A DNA stretch of 5,915 bases from JBGOTP01 sp041476545 (GCA_041476545.1 JBGOTP010000320.1:1-5915); one strand, 5' to 3'; shown: positions 1 through 5,580, counted from the first letter of the stretch. Numbers and translations: made by a program. Notes: generated from the letters alone by a model not told the origin.

Positions 1-1
1 G

Positions 2-439
2 AACTGGCTGCCAAGCGCGATGGGCTCGTCCGCCGTCATGGTCGTGCTCTGGGGCTACTTCATCTGGACGGGCAGCATCGACACCATCTGGCCGCTCTTT
101 GGCGTCGCGAATCAGTTGCTCGCGTCAGTGGCGCTTGCGGTCGCCGCAACCATTCTCATCAACATGGGCCGCGCCAAGTATGCCTGGGTCCCGATCCTGC
201 CGCTGTCCTTCCTGTCCGTCAGCACGCTCTACGGCGGGTACTTGAACGTCCGCGACAACTACTGGCCCAAGGCCATCGGCACCAACCCCGCGCTGCACGT
301 GCAGGGCTACGTCGATGCAATTTGCACCGTCATCATGATGATCTGCGCGGTGGTCATCCTCGTATCTGCGATGCGCCGCTGGTCGCTCGTGCTCACAGGC
401 AAGGTGCCGGTCATGGACCTCGCCGAGGCCCGGTCGTAG
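2..439 (+). CDS. cstA: Carbon starvation protein CstA family transporter, C-terminal part (5' end outside window)
   Basis: CstA proteins are inner-membrane transporters for peptides or pyruvate, induced on carbon limitation. Only the last 145 residues are present. The frame is open from base 2 (N-W-L-P-S-A-M) and ends at TAG, so the ATG at 20 is internal and not a start. The stretch IDTIWPLFGVANQLLASVAL is the strongly conserved C-terminal CstA signature (WPLFG-x-x-NQ-x-LA). It is followed by hydrophobic segments around residues 42-55, AWVPILPLSFLSVSTL (about 62-77) and a final helix YVDAICTVIMMICAVVILVSAM (about 105-126). A short polar cytoplasmic tail rich in charged residues follows. The gene is convergent with the aminotransferase gene, with a 54-bp gap. 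Assignment to the family is firm. The transported substrate (peptide or pyruvate) cannot be decided from this fragment. Confidence 0.93.
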   Translation, partial: NWLPSAMGSSAVMVVLWGYFIWTGSIDTIWPLFGVANQLLASVALAVAATILINMGRAKYAWVPILPLSFLSVSTLYGGYLNVRDNYWPKAIGTNPALHVQGYVDAICTVIMMICAVVILVSAMRRWSLVLTGKVPVMDLAEARS

Positions 440-451
440 CGCAGGGCTCGT

Positions 452-488
452 GGAGCCGGCGCCGGCTCCGGGCGGCACCTCGTGCCGC
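452..488. terminator. Two adjacent GC-rich hairpins between convergent genes, possible bidirectional terminator
   Basis: Bases 452-469 form a perfect 18-base palindrome (GGAGCCGGC/GCCGGCTCC). Bases 472-488 form a 7-bp stem with a 3-base loop (GCGGCAC-CTC-GTGCCGC). They fill the gap between the cstA stop and the aminotransferase stop, where a shared terminator is expected. Neither hairpin has a T-tract on either strand, so intrinsic termination is not demonstrated. They could equally be 3' stabilising structures or work with Rho. Confidence 0.45.
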
Positions 489-493
489 GGACT

Positions 494-1672
494 TTAGACG
501 CGTGCGCTGGCGGGCACGAGCTTCTCCAGCCGTCGGTCCGCTTCGAGCAGTGTCTCGTCGCGCTTGCAGAAGCAGAATCGCAGCTTGGTCCGGCCCGCGG
601 CGGTGTTGCGGTAGAAGCTGCTGCCGGGGACGGCCGCGACACCGACGTCCTTCACCAGATAGCGCGCAAACTCCACATCGGTGTCGAAGCCGAAGTGGCC
701 GATGTCGGTCATGATGTAGTACGCGCCGTACGGCTTGTAGCAGACGAAGTGATGCCGCTCGAGGATGTCGAGGAGCATGTCGCGACGCCTGCAATAGGCG
801 ACCGCGAGATCGGCGTAGTAGGTCTCCGGCAGACCAAGCGCAACGACGCCAGCGTCCTGCAGCGGAGCCGCGGCCCCCACCGTGAGAAAGTCGTGCACCT
901 TCCGAATCGCGACCGTGAGCGAGGGCGGTGAAATCGTCCAGCCCACGCGCCATCCCGTCACGCTGTAGGTCTTCGAGAGACCGTTGATCGTAATCGTCCG
1001 GTCGGCCATTCCGTCGAGGCTCGCGATCGGCACGTGGCGCACGCCGTCGTACACGAGGTGCTCGTAGATTTCGTCGGAGATCGCGACCACGTCCCACTTG
1101 CGGCACAGTGCCGCGATGATCTCGAGTTCCGCGGCGGTGAAGACCTTTCCTGTCGGGTTGTTGGGCGTGTTGAGGATGATGGCTTTGGTCTTCTCGTTGA
1201 AGGCCGCCGCGAGCTCGTCCGGATCGAAGGACCAACCCGGTTCGCGCAGCGTCACATAACGCGGCGTCGCCCCGGATAGAATCGCATCGGGGCCGTAGTT
1301 CTCGTAGAACGGCTCGAAGATGACGACCTCGTCGCCCGGATCGATGATCGCCATCATGCTGGCCATCATGGCTTCGGTGGCGCCGCAACAGACGGTCACC
1401 TGCTCATCTGCCGAGATCGGCACGCCGAATCGCCGCGTGACATTCTCGGCGATCGCCTCACGCAGCGCGCGCGCGCCCCACGTGACCGCGTATTGATTGA
1501 CGTCCGCCTGAATCGCCCGGCAGGCCGCATCCTTGACCGCGGCCGGAGCGGGAAAATCCGGAAATCCCTGCGACAAATTGACGCCGCCGTACTGCTGGTT
1601 GAGGCGCGTCATCTCGCGGATCACCGACTCGGTGAACTGAGTCGCCTTTTTCGATCCGGTCAGTTTAGACAT
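494..1672 (-). CDS. Pyridoxal-phosphate-dependent aminotransferase, class I/II (aspartate/aromatic/methionine type)
   Basis: This is a cytoplasmic fold-type I aminotransferase of 392 residues, a normal family length. Visible landmarks in order: LSQGFPDFPAP near residues 33-43, the substrate-entry segment typical of the KAT/YbdL-like group; NQYAVTWGARALREAIA at 59-75; the NNPTG motif at 171-175 with Asn172 as the likely PLP-contacting Asn; SDEIYE at 199-204 with Asp200 for the pyridine nitrogen and Tyr203; SKTYSVTGWRVGW at 233-245 with Lys234 as the Schiff-base lysine; and Arg365 in KLRFCF for the substrate carboxylate. All key residues are present, so it should be active. The group includes methionine, kynurenine and aromatic aminotransferases, and the amino-acid specificity cannot be read here. 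The ATG at 1672 gives the conserved N-terminus; no strong ribosome site precedes it. It lies 112 bp downstream of the transglycosylase gene on the same strand, so co-transcription is possible but not shown. Confidence 0.95.
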   Translation of the reverse strand: MSKLTGSKKATQFTESVIREMTRLNQQYGGVNLSQGFPDFPAPAAVKDAACRAIQADVNQYAVTWGARALREAIAENVTRRFGVPISADEQVTVCCGATEAMMASMMAIIDPGDEVVIFEPFYENYGPDAILSGATPRYVTLREPGWSFDPDELAAAFNEKTKAIILNTPNNPTGKVFTAAELEIIAALCRKWDVVAISDEIYEHLVYDGVRHVPIASLDGMADRTITINGLSKTYSVTGWRVGWTISPPSLTVAIRKVHDFLTVGAAAPLQDAGVVALGLPETYYADLAVAYCRRRDMLLDILERHHFVCYKPYGAYYIMTDIGHFGFDTDVEFARYLVKDVGVAAVPGSSFYRNTAAGRTKLRFCFCKRDETLLEADRRLEKLVPASARV

Positions 1673-1688
1673 GAAATTTGAGCTTCAT

Positions 1689-1782
1689 CACGAAGCCGCG
1701 AAGAACACGAAGTCTCATCTGTTTCGTGATCTTCGTGTCTTCGTGAAACCGTGATCTCTGTGTCCTTTGTGTCCTCTGTGGT
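1689..1782. repeat. Degenerate TTCGTG/GTGTCC short-unit repeat tract with inverted arms
   Basis: The gap between the two minus-strand genes is made of loosely periodic 8-9 base units. On the plus strand it runs as variants of TTCGTGAT, CTTCGTGT, CTTCGTGA, then CTCTGTGT, CCTTTGTGT and CCTCTGTGG. CACGAAG occurs at 1689-1695 and 1706-1712. Its reverse complement CTTCGTG occurs at 1731-1737 and 1739-1745, so an 8-bp stem (1705-1712 with 1731-1738, 18-base loop) can form. On the gene-sense strand it reads as ACAGAGGACACAAAGGACACAGAG-like DNA followed by the stem. I recognise this as a type of intergenic repeat seen in diverse bacterial genomes, with no function I can name. No promoter or strong ribosome site is obvious in it. 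Confidence 0.7.
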
Positions 1783-1784
1783 GA

Positions 1785-4070
1785 CTAGTTCTTGTACAGC
1801 CGCCGGTAATCCTCCGCGGTCCCGATGATCCGTTTCACGTAGGCCTGGGTCTCCGGATACGGAATCTCGTCGATGAACTCCTCGGCGGGGAGGCCTGGAC
1901 GGTCGGCGAGCCAGCGCCTCACGGGCGTCTCGCCGGCGTTGTAGCTGGCGAGCGCCAGGTGCACGGCGCCGTACTTCTTGATGAGATCGGCGAAGAGAGC
2001 CGTGCCGATGCGAATGTTGGTGTCGGGATTCGTCAGCACCCGCGGCGAATAGGGAATTTTCAGCTTCCGAGCGTACTGGCGCGCGGTGGGCGTCATGAGC
2101 TGCGTCAGCCCGACGGCGCCCGCATGCGATCGGATGTCCGGCACGAACGTGGACTCCTGCGCGATGAGCGCAGCCACAAGATACGGATCGAGGCCGTAGG
2201 TGGTCGCGTACCTCTGGATGAGATCCCAGTGTTCCAGCGGAAAGATGACCGACAGAATCTCCGTCGGCAGCTGTTCGCCGCCGGCCGCCATGAACTGCGG
2301 ATAGGCGCGCCTCATCATCGTAATCGCGCCGCGGACGAGATTGAAGCGCTCGGTCCCGGTTTTCGTCAGCCCTTGCTGGCGGGAAATCCAGGCAATGGTC
2401 GCCTGAATCGGCGAGGAATCCCCCCAGGTGCGCTGCGCGAAACGCAACTCGTTCAGCGCCTCGTCGTAGAGACCCGCACCGGTCAAGGTGCCGATGAGCG
2501 CGGCATTCGGAGGCGGCACGACGCTGTTGTCGACGGCGTTGTCAACACGACCCTCATTGCCACGGCCCGCAGCACCACGATCCGCGTTGCTCGGGCCCGC
2601 GCTACCGCGACTGCCTCGACCGCGGGCGGCGCTGCCGCGAGCGGGTTCCGCGGTCAGGCGCGGCGCGGTCCGGGATCCGGCCAGATGCGTGATCGCGAGG
2701 CGGCCGTAGTACGAGTTCAGGTAGTCGGTGGTGACCAGCGCGAAGCGCGCTTCGGCGAGTGCCGGTTCCTTCAGCGATTCATGCGCGCGCCCCGACCAGT
2801 AGAGCCACACAGGCCGATAGTCCGACCGCGGGAAATCCGATGCGGCCCGCTCGAAGTACATCGCGGCTTCCGCATACTGGTGCTGCGCATACGCGCGCCA
2901 TCCCACTTTCCAGGCCGCGCGTTCCGCATAGGGGCCTCTGGGGTTTCTCGCGTACAGCTCACGCAGCGTCTCATCCGCCTTCTCATCATCGTCTTTCCGG
3001 ATGTAGTGCGTCGCCAGATGGTTGAGCGCCTCTTCCGCCCAGCCCTCCTTCGGAAAGTCGTCGGCCACGCGGCGAATGGTCTTGAGGTACCCGGCGGTGT
3101 CACCAAGGTCGAGCAGCGACGCCGCGGAGAAATAGAGCGCCTCGGCCAGACGGGATGATTCGCCGACGTAGGGGCGCAATCCCTCGCGCGCGTCGCGCGC
3201 CCGCTTCAAGTGGTAGTTCGACTCGGCAATGCGCAGATCCACGAGCTCGCGATCGTCACCGCGGGCGCCCGCGCGAAGGTTGGTGAACGCGCTTCGGGCC
3301 GCCGGGTACTGCTTCGCCTGAAACAGCCGATCCGCCCGCGCCAGGTCGCGCTTGTAGCGCTCGCTCGGCTCGTTGGCGGGTCCTATCGTCGGCACGGTCG
3401 GCAGGGCGGCCAGTTCCGATCCGGCGGTTGCCGCGTGCTCGCTCAGTGGGAAATCGTAGTACACGCGCGCGTAGACCTCGGTCGCGCGCGCGAGCTGGCC
3501 CGCCGCCTTGGCCGCCGCTCCGAGGCGCACAAGAACTTCGTCGGTGCGACCGATCTTCTGCAGCAGCAGCCGGTCGTAGATGGCTACGGCGGCGACGGGA
3601 TCTTTCAGCGCCTCGTCGCACTCGGCCTCGCCAAGCGCGGCCGCCTCGTTGAGATACCCGATTGGCTGCCGATCCAGGATCGTCTGAAATGCGCGGCGCG
3701 CTTCGTCCAGGCGGCCCAGGCCGCGTTCGGCGACAGCCGTGTCGTACATCGCATACAGACCGAGCGGTCCCTGCTGGGAAGACGGCCGCGAGAGCACGGG
3801 CAGCGCCTTCGCGGACTGGCCGTTGGCGTGCATCCGCAGGGCGGCGATGACGTCGTTCACCGGCGTCCGGGAGCGCTCTGGTACGAACCAGAGCTGGGAG
3901 AGATCGCCGGACAGACGCGGGTGGCTGGTCGGCACCAGCGTGACACCGACCGAAAAGTCGGGAACAGGACCGATGCGAGACCCGCCCTGCTGCTGTGCGC
4001 CCCCTGACAACGTAGAGAGCACCACACCCAGTGCCGCGACGAATCCAGCTTCCAGCCTCTGTTTTCTCAC
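1785..4070 (-). CDS. Exported soluble lytic murein transglycosylase with TPR superhelix and SLT domain
   Basis: The enzyme is predicted to cleave the MurNAc-GlcNAc bond of peptidoglycan, forming 1,6-anhydro ends, in the periplasm. Residues 1-25 form a signal peptide (basic MRKQR, hydrophobic VAALGVVLSTL, likely cleavage after GGA). There is no lipobox Cys. Residues about 75-460 are TPR-like helical repeats, for example GRLDEARRAFQTIL, GQLARATEVYARV and HQYAEAAMYFERAASDFP. Residues 467-515 are an Arg/Gly/Ala-rich linker, and 615-761 is the SLT domain. In that domain Glu639 in IAQEST is the catalytic acid, followed by AGAVGLTQLMTPTA (650-663) and ASYNAG (708-713), all canonical. At 761 residues it is longer than E. 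coli Slt70 (about 645 before processing), partly through the linker. The start codon is GTG. An in-frame TAA three codons upstream rules out any earlier start, and AAGAAG is a weak ribosome site. I would not use the symbol slt without orthology evidence. Confidence 0.93.
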   Translation of the reverse strand: MRKQRLEAGFVAALGVVLSTLSGGAQQQGGSRIGPVPDFSVGVTLVPTSHPRLSGDLSQLWFVPERSRTPVNDVIAALRMHANGQSAKALPVLSRPSSQQGPLGLYAMYDTAVAERGLGRLDEARRAFQTILDRQPIGYLNEAAALGEAECDEALKDPVAAVAIYDRLLLQKIGRTDEVLVRLGAAAKAAGQLARATEVYARVYYDFPLSEHAATAGSELAALPTVPTIGPANEPSERYKRDLARADRLFQAKQYPAARSAFTNLRAGARGDDRELVDLRIAESNYHLKRARDAREGLRPYVGESSRLAEALYFSAASLLDLGDTAGYLKTIRRVADDFPKEGWAEEALNHLATHYIRKDDDEKADETLRELYARNPRGPYAERAAWKVGWRAYAQHQYAEAAMYFERAASDFPRSDYRPVWLYWSGRAHESLKEPALAEARFALVTTDYLNSYYGRLAITHLAGSRTAPRLTAEPARGSAARGRGSRGSAGPSNADRGAAGRGNEGRVDNAVDNSVVPPPNAALIGTLTGAGLYDEALNELRFAQRTWGDSSPIQATIAWISRQQGLTKTGTERFNLVRGAITMMRRAYPQFMAAGGEQLPTEILSVIFPLEHWDLIQRYATTYGLDPYLVAALIAQESTFVPDIRSHAGAVGLTQLMTPTARQYARKLKIPYSPRVLTNPDTNIRIGTALFADLIKKYGAVHLALASYNAGETPVRRWLADRPGLPAEEFIDEIPYPETQAYVKRIIGTAEDYRRLYKN
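2526..2672 (-). other. Arg/Gly/Ala-rich low-complexity linker inside the transglycosylase
   Basis: Codons 467-515 of the transglycosylase encode a disordered stretch with many RG, RGS and GAAGRG steps (for example GSAARGRGSRGSAG) that then turns acidic and Asn-rich (RVDNAVDNSVV). It separates the TPR superhelix from a further helical segment and the SLT domain. The reading frame stays open, so it is a true in-frame insertion and not a frameshift. Its role is unknown; a flexible or peptidoglycan/nucleic-acid-attracting basic tether is conceivable. Confidence 0.7.
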
Positions 4071-4156
4071 TACTTCTTAGTTCTGATTTCTATACACAGT
4101 TCTTCCTTCTCTTGTCGGTCAGCCCGCAGACCGGCTTCATAGCCCGACCCGTGAAA

Positions 4157-4186
4157 ATTATGGAGGTCACGGTACCGGCGAGTCAA
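4157..4186 (-). promoter_or_regulatory. Predicted sigma70-type promoter for the transglycosylase gene
   Basis: On the minus strand TTGACT (4186-4181) is followed, after 18 bases, by CATAAT (4162-4157). Both boxes match five of six consensus bases. Transcription would start near 4150, leaving about 80 bases of leader before the GTG. The leader contains a 5-bp hairpin (CGGTC 4116-4120 with GACCG 4129-4133) and a purine-rich stretch. I recognise no riboswitch class in it. Confidence 0.6.
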
Positions 4187-4222
4187 GCAACAAAGCGAGA
4201 CAACTCCAAGCGGTACAGCAAT

Positions 4223-4253
4223 TTGGGCACTCGCGCTCAAATGCGCGTACAAT
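4223..4253 (+). promoter_or_regulatory. Predicted promoter for ssrA
   Basis: TACAAT at 4248-4253 is a five-of-six -10 box. A poorer -35 candidate, TTGGGC, lies at 4223-4228 with a long 19-base spacer. Start of transcription would fall near 4260, giving a 5' leader of about 25 bases to be trimmed, presumably by RNase P, before the mature end at 4286. Its -35 box lies 36 bp from that of the opposing promoter. The remainder of 4071-4285 holds no credible gene. Confidence 0.5.
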
Positions 4254-4375
4254 CAGAAGGACAGTCGCGCGCGGTTTCACCTTACGGGGGCGAAACGGCT
4301 TCGACGGGGGTAAAGACTCGCGGGATGCATGCCGAGCTCCATTGACTCGTAAATCCGATGGAACATCCGTTAACT

Positions 4376-4405
4376 GCGGATACTCAGTACGCTCTCGCAG
4401 CCTAA
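4376..4405 (+). CDS. tmRNA proteolysis-tag reading frame (ADTQYALAA)
   Basis: Within ssrA the codons GCG GAT ACT CAG TAC GCT CTC GCA GCC are followed by TAA and give ADTQYALAA. The ending YALAA is the standard hydrophobic degron recognised by ClpXP-type proteases, as in the E. coli tag ANDENYALAA. GCG at 4376 is chosen as the resume codon because tags almost always begin with Ala and no other in-frame Ala codon lies nearby. The Ala charged on tmRNA itself would precede it. There is no start codon or ribosome site, as expected for a tag. The exact resume codon is an inference. Confidence 0.85.
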   Translation, partial: ADTQYALAA

Positions 4406-4623
4406 TACGCTGTGAGCGTCTGCCCTGACCTTGCCTGGTGGTTGGGGGCCAGATGTCATTAAGCAGGCTGGCGCTTGGACGGCGGCTCGGCGTTCAAGCG
4501 CGAGACTTCACCGGGTCTGGTGCCTGGCGGTTTTGAGCCGCTTCCTCACGCCGGGCATGAGAACCCAGAAGCGGATACGCATGTAGAGTCCCACGGGGAC
4601 GTACTCTCGGACGCGGGTTCGAC

Positions 4624-4637
4624 TCCCGCCGCCTCCA
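4624..4637. repeat. Attachment-site core, copy 1 (3' end of ssrA)
   Basis: TCCCGCCGCCTCCA covers the end of the T loop, the 3' strand of the T stem, the acceptor strand and the discriminator of tmRNA. It is identical over 14 bases to 4767-4780. The 3' ends of tRNA and tmRNA genes are the preferred targets of tyrosine recombinases, which leave such direct repeats. Matching stops on both sides (C/T at the left, G/C at the right). Confidence 0.7.
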
Positions 4638-4663
4638 GACTTCGCTCTCTGTCTCGCGAAGTC
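4638..4663. repeat. Hairpin 1 directly after ssrA
   Basis: GACTTCGC (4638-4645) and GCGAAGTC (4656-4663) form a perfect 8-bp stem with a 10-base loop. It starts on the first base after the mature tmRNA end. No T-run follows, so it is a poor intrinsic terminator. It could mark the 3' processing boundary of the precursor, or be the first unit of the hairpin cluster that fills the interval between the two attachment-site copies. Confidence 0.6.
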
Positions 4664-4664
4664 T

Positions 4665-4695
4665 GCCCGCCGTAGCGCAAAGCGCGAAGGCGGGC
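4665..4695. repeat. Hairpin 2, REP-like palindrome
   Basis: GCCCGCC (4665-4671) pairs with GGCGGGC (4689-4695) over seven bases, and the loop holds an inner GCGC-AAA-GCGC stem. The look of it, a GCCCGCCGTAG...GCGAAGGCGGGC palindrome, resembles interspersed palindromes I associate with acidobacterial-type genomes. That recognition is from memory and unverified. Confidence 0.6.
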
Positions 4696-4696
4696 T

Positions 4697-4751
4697 GAAT
4701 TCAGTCACTTAAGAGCTTCGTCTGGCAGGCCAGCGAAGCTCGACTGAATTC
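4697..4751. repeat. Hairpin 3, long 22-bp interrupted palindrome
   Basis: GAATTCAGTC (4697-4706) pairs perfectly with GACTGAATTC (4742-4751). Inside it GAGCTTCG (4713-4720) pairs with CGAAGCTC (4734-4741), and CTGG (4722-4725) with CCAG (4730-4733) around a CAGG loop. A one-sided ACTTAA bulge (4707-4712) and a single T (4721) interrupt it. The total is 22 paired bases with no mismatches. It is not followed directly by a T-run; TTTTT comes only at 4763-4767. It forms the bulk of the interval between the att copies. Confidence 0.75.
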
Positions 4752-4757
4752 TGCGCC

Positions 4758-5087
4758 CTACGTTTTTCCCGCCGCCTCCACTATTCCTCCACGACCGGAT
4801 CGATCGTGTTGATCCGGACCGTCGAGCAACCGAATCGCCGCATCGAGGGCTGCCGGACTGAGGTGCATATACCGCTGCGTCGTCTGCAGGTCCTGGTGTC
4901 CGGCCAGTTCCTGAATGGCCCGTGCCGGTGCTCCGCGCATCGCGAGATGCGAACAGAACGTGTGCCGCAGAATGTGAACTCCCGGTTTGACGTTCGCCCG
5001 CCGCGCGGCGCGACGCATCATTACTTGAATTGAAACGTCATCCCCCTCAATTGCATTGACACCATTCTCTACCACGCCGGTCTGCAT
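4758..5087 (-). pseudogene. Tyrosine recombinase/phage integrase, C-terminal catalytic part only
   Basis: Tyrosine recombinases cut and rejoin DNA at attachment sites. This 109-residue frame carries the C-terminal catalytic motifs: HILRHTF with His38 and Arg41, LAGH with His64, and the nucleophile Tyr73 in TTQRYMHLS. The first catalytic Arg, the N-terminal SAM-like DNA-binding domain and about two thirds of a normal 300-residue enzyme are missing, so activity is not expected. The ATG overlaps the stop of the acetyltransferase frame by one base (TGATG). The frame stays open 19 codons further upstream before a stop without clear integrase homology, so the truncation junction sits at about 5080-5090. 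The last codons run through the second att copy, giving a C-terminus partly made of att sequence. It is convergent with ssrA, as usual for integrases at this target. A stand-alone catalytic fragment with a regulatory role is possible but unlikely. Confidence 0.85.
4767..4780. repeat. Attachment-site core, copy 2 (inside recombinase 3' end)
   Basis: This is an exact 14-base direct repeat of the ssrA 3' end, 143 bp downstream of copy 1. Read on the minus strand it supplies the codons for V-E-A-A-G near the C-terminus of the recombinase fragment, five codons before the end counting K-T-stop. Overlap of the attachment core with the integrase 3' end is plausible for an element whose attP lies next to int. 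Confidence 0.65.
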
Positions 5088-5580
5088 CAGCTCGTCGCGT
5101 AGAGCACGAGGCGTGGCTTCCGCCCTTTCTCGGATTGCCAGGAGTCACCGAGCCTTCTGAGACCGATGTGCTCAAGAACCTTCTGCATCGCCACATTGTC
5201 CAAGCGGGTTGTGGCAAGGTCGGCTCCCTCTTGGCCTGACTCAAGGCGGCTTCAGATAGGACACGCGAGTATCCGTTTCGTCTATGGTCTGGCAAGACGA
5301 ACACCCAACCAAATTCTAAGGCGAACAGGCTCCCGCAGCTCATGACGCCGGCTCTCTGAAACACATCGTCACGGTACGCTGGCAACGGTTCCTTGAGGGC
5401 CGCAATTCCAGCCACCTGTCCGTTCACATGGAGAAACACCGAAGCCCTGGCGTTCTTGACTCGCCCTTCAAGACCCTGACTCGTTACCTCCCCGCCCTGT
5501 CGCACCAACTGACAGAACGTATGCAATTCCGCATTGGTGCAAACGTCTGGCTTGGCAATTACCGAGTCTAATCGAGACAT
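5087..5580 (-). pseudogene. GNAT-family N-acetyltransferase, interrupted by a one-base frameshift
   Basis: GNAT enzymes move an acetyl group from acetyl-CoA to an amine. From ATG 5580, with ribosome site AGGGAG at 5591-5586 spaced five bases, the first frame gives beta-strand-like ASVFLHVNGQVAGIAAL (46-62). It also gives the acetyl-CoA-binding motif A segment VLPDHRRNGYSRVLSEAAL (about 95-113), with Arg100, Gly103 and Ser105 at the R-x-x-G-x-G/A positions. After Lys117 (codon 5232-5230) homology stops and continues in another frame from base 5230: EGADLATTRLDNVAMQKVLEHIGL and on to YATS-TGA at 5089-5087. That is the usual motif B region (ATTRxDNxAMxKxLExxG). Joined, the product would be about 164 residues, normal for the family. 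The 494-base span is one base short of whole codons, so a single base was lost near 5229-5237. Substrate unknown. A sequencing error is possible. Confidence 0.8.

Larger units (their letters stand above)
4286..4637 (+). ncRNA. ssrA: Transfer-messenger RNA (tmRNA), one-piece form
   Basis: tmRNA rescues stalled ribosomes: it enters as an alanyl-tRNA mimic with SmpB, then serves as message for a degradation tag. The 5' end has the diagnostic GCGAAACGGCTTCGACGGGGG, and the 3' end the T arm GCGGG-TTCGACT-CCCGC (4613-4629). The acceptor stem pairs 4286-4292 (GGGGGCG) with 4630-4636 (CGCCTCC) over all seven positions. The third pair is G-U, the identity element read by alanyl-tRNA synthetase. The discriminator is A4637; CCA is not encoded and must be added. 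At 352 bases it is a typical length, and the uninterrupted layout excludes the permuted two-piece form. Its last 14 bases are duplicated downstream, marking it as an integration site. It is intact and should be functional. I did not draw the internal pseudoknots. Confidence 0.96.

Noticed and set aside
411..1388. 325-codon minus-strand open frame overlapping the aminotransferase
   Set aside because: It is a frame shadow of the aminotransferase: Arg/His-rich translation, no motifs, and the true frame holds all catalytic residues.
1959..3158. 399-codon plus-strand open frame antisense to the transglycosylase
   Set aside because: High GC keeps the antisense frame open. The translation is Arg-rich with no recognisable domain, while the opposite strand encodes a clear TPR-SLT protein. 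The same holds for 3210-4007.
4096..4150. Riboswitch in the transglycosylase leader
   Set aside because: Only a 5-bp hairpin and a weak outer pairing (4114-4118 with 4144-4148) are visible; no known aptamer signature is recognised.
4070..4252. Minus-strand 60-codon frame in the divergent promoter region
   Set aside because: It overlaps the predicted transglycosylase promoter and leader and has no recognisable domain.
4638..4663. Intrinsic terminator of ssrA
   Set aside because: The stem is perfect but no T-run follows (TGCCCG). The only T-run, 4763-4767, is 11 bases after hairpin 3, too far for a canonical terminator.
4475..4675. Plus-strand 66-codon frame
   Set aside because: It lies almost wholly within the tmRNA and has no ribosome site.
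4508..4708. Minus-strand 66-codon frame containing GGGGSRTRV
   Set aside because: This is the antisense of the tmRNA T arm and acceptor stem. Such SGGGGSRTR peptides are a known artefact of translating across tRNA or tmRNA genes.
4638..4751. CRISPR-like array
   Set aside because: The repeated structures are palindromes of different sequence and length, not direct repeats with spacers.
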